A stretch of 64,000 nt of DNA from UBA2834 sp963623365 (lineage in GTDB: Bacteria > Patescibacteriota > Saccharimonadia > Saccharimonadales > Saccharimonadaceae): contig CAVFJY010000005.1 of the NCBI GenBank assembly GCA_963623365.1, positions 11,408 to 75,407 on the forward strand, read 5' to 3'. The position numbers and the translations under genes are program-made. A model generated the notes under the pieces. The model was not told the DNA's origin, searched no databases, and saw only the letters and a list, made by a program, of their open reading frames with translations. Position 1 is the stretch's first letter, and each line of letters begins with the position of its first letter. Below are positions 61,480 through 64,000 of the stretch, one piece after another.

Positions 61480-63058
61480 TCTGACTTTCCTCAATTATTT
61501 TATTTCGTAAGATTTTGCCATTATTATTCCGCGGCAAGGCCTGGCTTCTTAGCTCCGCCAGCGCAATCTGTCGATTTTTTGGCTTATCTTTATTATACTC
61601 GCCAATCAAGGCATCGAAATAATCTTGATCACCCAAATAGCCCTCGCTTGGATAAATTGCCGCCACGATACGTCTATTTGCCTCATATACCACCACTTCC
61701 GCCACACCTCGATCTTTCAATAATGCAGCTTCAATCTCCTCAGGGCTAACATTCTCGCCATTACTCAAAATAATCAAATTTTTCTTCCGCCCCGTAATAA
61801 ACAAGAACCCATCTTCATCTAATCGCCCCAAATCACCCGTATATAGCCAGCCATTGCGCAACACTTCCTTCGTTGCGCGTTTGTCGCGATAATAGCCCTT
61901 CATCACCATCTCGCCCCTAATCGTAATCTCGCCATTCACGATTCGCACTTCCGCCTCCCGGCACAATTGCCCCACACTACCATCACGTCGATAATTATTC
62001 CGATTCACTGCCACCACTGGTGAGCATTCCGTAATTCCATAACCATTCAAGACTTCAATTCCAATCGTCCGGAACCATTTTACGTATTTCGTGTCCAAAT
62101 TTGCGCCACCGCAAATAATATGCTGACAATTTCCGCCAAATTCCGCCAAAATTGTCTTAAATAATTTTGCCCGCATATCTATGCCGATTTTCAGCGTCGC
62201 TTCGCTAATTTTCAGCGCCCATTTCAATGTTCGCTCGCGCCCCTCTCGCCGCGCTTGCCGCCAAATTTGTTTATAAAAGGTCTCGACTACCATTGGCACC
62301 GCAAACATCGTATCGGGCTTGCCATCCTTGAAATCATCCGTCAAATGTTTCAAGCTCCCGCTAATAAACACCTGACAGCCGTAATAATATGGCATCAACA
62401 GCGAGGTCACAAAACCAAATGCATGATGATAAGGCAAAAAGCTCGCCGCGCTTCCGGCAGGTGTATAAATCGACCCCGCCGCCCACAAGTCGCTCACGAT
62501 ATTTTTTTGCGACAATACCACCGCTTTACTATATCCCGTTGTTCCTGACGTAAAGAAAATCATTGCATCCGTTTCCGCATCAATCGCCTTCTTCAGCGCC
62601 GCGCAACGTCGCCCTTCTTTTCGATAATTTTCCCATTCTTCCAGCGGAAAACTCTTGCGTACCAGCTGGCTAATATTTTCGCAATAATTCTCGGAATAAT
62701 ACACCGCCGCTACATCCGCCTGCTTCAGCTGTCGTTGCCACGTTTCCTTGTCCGCATCCTTATCCAGCGCCACGCACACATTGCCGCTCATCGCGATTGC
62801 TAGCGCACACAGCATCCATGCATAGCTATTCTCGCCCACCACCGCAATATTCTTCCCCTTATAATATTGTCCAAAATACTTACTCAAATCACGCGTATCA
62901 TTATAGACATCGTCAAAGCTCTTCCGCGCCAATTTACCATTCTCACGCCAGACAATCGCCGTCTTTTTCGAATTTCGTCGCAGCTCCGTCAACTCCTTCA
63001 GATTTCGAATTTTCGGCACGGCATAATAATCATAGTCTGCATTTTGCTGCTTTTTCAT
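61469..63058 (-). CDS. AMP-forming acyl ligase (acyl-ACP or acyl-CoA synthetase)
   Basis: 529 residues, ANL superfamily. FFTSGTTGYSKAV (P-loop), NGYGITECSP (A5), YTGDLGRLDEDGFLFITGRKK (A7-A8) and NNNGKILRNKI (A10, catalytic Lys). Closest in pattern to long-chain fatty-acid ligases. Next to a dedicated ACP and PPTase it most likely loads scavenged fatty acids onto ACP; no fatty acid synthase gene is seen. A TATAAT box (63066-63071) lies seven bases before the ATG (leaderless). Confidence 0.88.
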   Translation of the reverse strand: MKKQQNADYDYYAVPKIRNLKELTELRRNSKKTAIVWRENGKLARKSFDDVYNDTRDLSKYFGQYYKGKNIAVVGENSYAWMLCALAIAMSGNVCVALDKDADKETWQRQLKQADVAAVYYSENYCENISQLVRKSFPLEEWENYRKEGRRCAALKKAIDAETDAMIFFTSGTTGYSKAVVLSQKNIVSDLWAAGSIYTPAGSAASFLPYHHAFGFVTSLLMPYYYGCQVFISGSLKHLTDDFKDGKPDTMFAVPMVVETFYKQIWRQARREGRERTLKWALKISEATLKIGIDMRAKLFKTILAEFGGNCQHIICGGANLDTKYVKWFRTIGIEVLNGYGITECSPVVAVNRNNYRRDGSVGQLCREAEVRIVNGEITIRGEMVMKGYYRDKRATKEVLRNGWLYTGDLGRLDEDGFLFITGRKKNLIILSNGENVSPEEIEAALLKDRGVAEVVVYEANRRIVAAIYPSEGYLGDQDYFDALIGEYNKDKPKNRQIALAELRSQALPRNNNGKILRNKIIEESQNER

Positions 63059-63065
63059 AAGCTTA

Positions 63066-63071
63066 ATTATA
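63066..63071 (-). promoter_or_regulatory. -10 of the lipid operon
   Basis: TATAAT seven bases before the acyl ligase ATG; no Shine-Dalgarno site. It would serve the six-gene operon down to 58155. Confidence 0.5.
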
Positions 63072-63149
63072 TACCGCTCCGTCGTCCTACCCCAAATAAA
63101 TTTCTAAATAGTTTATATACTTTAATTTAGTTACAAATCGACAATTTTA

Positions 63150-63165
63150 GAGCAACATGTTGTTC
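63150..63165. promoter_or_regulatory. Candidate TetR operator
   Basis: GAGCAACATGTTGTTC is a 16-base palindrome with one mismatched pair, lying 53 bases upstream of the membrane-protein/TetR pair. TetR regulators commonly bind such sites near their own promoters. Confidence 0.4.
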
Positions 63166-63217
63166 ATTTTATCTTTTACCTGTTCCATAATTAAAACGCA
63201 ATTAAACAGGATATTAT

Positions 63218-63580
63218 ATGAAACAAGAAATGAATACCGATAAAATTTATGCCGAGACCATCGCAAACGAGTACTCAAAAAAGAACGACTCAAAGGTCGT
63301 TGCTCTAAAAAAACTCGATCGTAAAGCCAAAAGACCTGCTGAAATATTTGCATATTCAAATGGCACTATCATGACACTACTATTTGGGTTAGGCATGTGT
63401 CTCGCTATGAGGGTTATCGGGGATTCCTTCGTCTTAGGAATCATAATTGGTATTATTGGCATGATTGGCATTTCGCTAAACTATCCAATTTATAAGAAAA
63501 TTCTCAATTCTCATAAAGAGCTATACGCTGGCGACATCATCAAACTCGCTAGTGAAATTTCCAAAGAAGACAATAACTAA
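63218..63580 (+). CDS. Two-helix membrane protein, Firmicute-like
   Basis: 120 residues: charged N-terminus (about 1-45), two membrane helices (about 50-68 and 70-88), charged tail. Similar small proteins occur next to TetR genes in Firmicutes. Base composition is clearly more AT-rich than the rest of the window and codon choice is different (AAA, ATT, TTT preferred). AGGA precedes the ATG. Function unknown; probably regulated by the adjacent TetR. Confidence 0.65.
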   Translation: MKQEMNTDKIYAETIANEYSKKNDSKVVALKKLDRKAKRPAEIFAYSNGTIMTLLFGLGMCLAMRVIGDSFVLGIIIGIIGMIGISLNYPIYKKILNSHKELYAGDIIKLASEISKEDNN

Positions 63581-63593
63581 GGCAACGGCGCTA

Positions 63594-64000
63594 ATGCATC
63601 CGAACAAACAAAAAAGCAAATATTTCCACACCGCTTCTTTATTTGACGAGGCTCTAATTGAGTTATTAGAGAAAAAAGACTTTGACTACATTAGCGTAAA
63701 AGAATTATGCAGCAAAGCGGGCGTAAATCGATCGACTTTCTATTTACACTATGAATCAATTCACGATTTGCTAGATGAAACCATCCAGTACATTTTAGCT
63801 AAATTCCTAACCAAATTTAATCAAAATCCCCAAGAATTTATTTCTAATATCAATAAGTCCTCATTAAACGATTTGAATTTTATCAATAAGGAATATTTGG
63901 GACCATATTTGGAATTCATTCAAGAAAACCGCAAAATTTATTTAGCTTATCTCAATAATTCCCACACTTTAAAAGCGTTGGAATCAGTAAATGCTTTAAA
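63594..64000 (+). CDS. TetR-family regulator, 3' truncated
   Basis: Open to the window end. The N-terminal HTH is clear: ALIELLEKKDFDYISVKELC, AGVNRSTFYLHYESIHDLLDE. The ligand domain (ENRKIYLAYLNNS) begins before the edge. It starts 13 bases after the membrane protein gene, so the two are one operon. AT-rich like its neighbour, which suggests joint acquisition by horizontal transfer, likely from a Firmicute. Confidence 0.85.
   Translation, partial: MHPNKQKSKYFHTASLFDEALIELLEKKDFDYISVKELCSKAGVNRSTFYLHYESIHDLLDETIQYILAKFLTKFNQNPQEFISNINKSSLNDLNFINKEYLGPYLEFIQENRKIYLAYLNNSHTLKALESVNAL

Overview
The window is chromosomal DNA of a Candidatus Saccharibacteria (TM7) bacterium, a Patescibacteria/CPR lineage of small, host-dependent epibionts. 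The best evidence is the 16S rRNA gene (12206-13710, minus), which contains the TM7-type signatures ACTGGGCGTAAAGAGTTGC and CATAAAGGAATTGACGGGGAC. Supporting signs are short housekeeping proteins, a 16S gene not followed by 23S or 5S, and no amino-acid or nucleotide biosynthesis genes. The code is standard: UGA is used as a stop, for example at the end of the Fur gene.

Layout. 1-3178: priA (cut by the window edge), def, fmt. 3198-6764: infB and rpsA with an acidic small protein. 6797-11532: surface protein, ROK kinase, small metalloprotease-like protein, KGG stress protein, tRNA-Ile, GNAT and glmM. 11533-14022: small RNA, lone 16S gene with processing stem. 14023-23355: PAP2-like membrane protein, gyrBA, large VirB4/TraG-like ATPase with partner. 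23356-25140: an RNA-rich interval (large structured RNA, small RNA, tmRNA). 25141-28932: comM, infC-rpmI-rplT, hypothetical, RNase P RNA. 28979-39449: Nudix-RNase H fusion, small RNA, M50 protease, rpmB, the rpsF-ssb-rpsR-efp-miaA translation cluster, uvrD/pcrA and thrS. 39532-42891: zincin-like protein, tRNA-Val, Na/Ca exchanger, tRNA-Ala, hypothetical. 42949-54315: a sortase/pilus island with a 2310-residue VWA tip adhesin, an FctA-like pilin, a SipA-like protein, a class B sortase and a membrane glycosyltransferase. 54439-58158: Zur-type regulator with a znuABC zinc importer. 58155-63071: a lipid module (acyl ligase, ACP, phosphopantetheinyl transferase, two GT8 enzymes, acyltransferase). 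63100-64000: AT-rich, Firmicute-like membrane protein and TetR regulator, probably acquired.

How it fits together. Translation and replication genes form compact operons. The accessory genes concern the cell surface: pilus, sortase, glycosyl and acyl transfer, metal uptake. This suits an epibiont that attaches to a host and scavenges fatty acids and metals. Two patterns stand out. First, about fourteen genes have an (often extended) -10 box 6-8 bases before the ATG, implying leaderless mRNAs, while operon-internal and ribosomal genes use Shine-Dalgarno sites. Second, the intergenic regions hold at least five candidate unclassified RNAs, two of them clear paralogues with a shared 5' hairpin, a G-poor A/C-rich linker and an intrinsic terminator.
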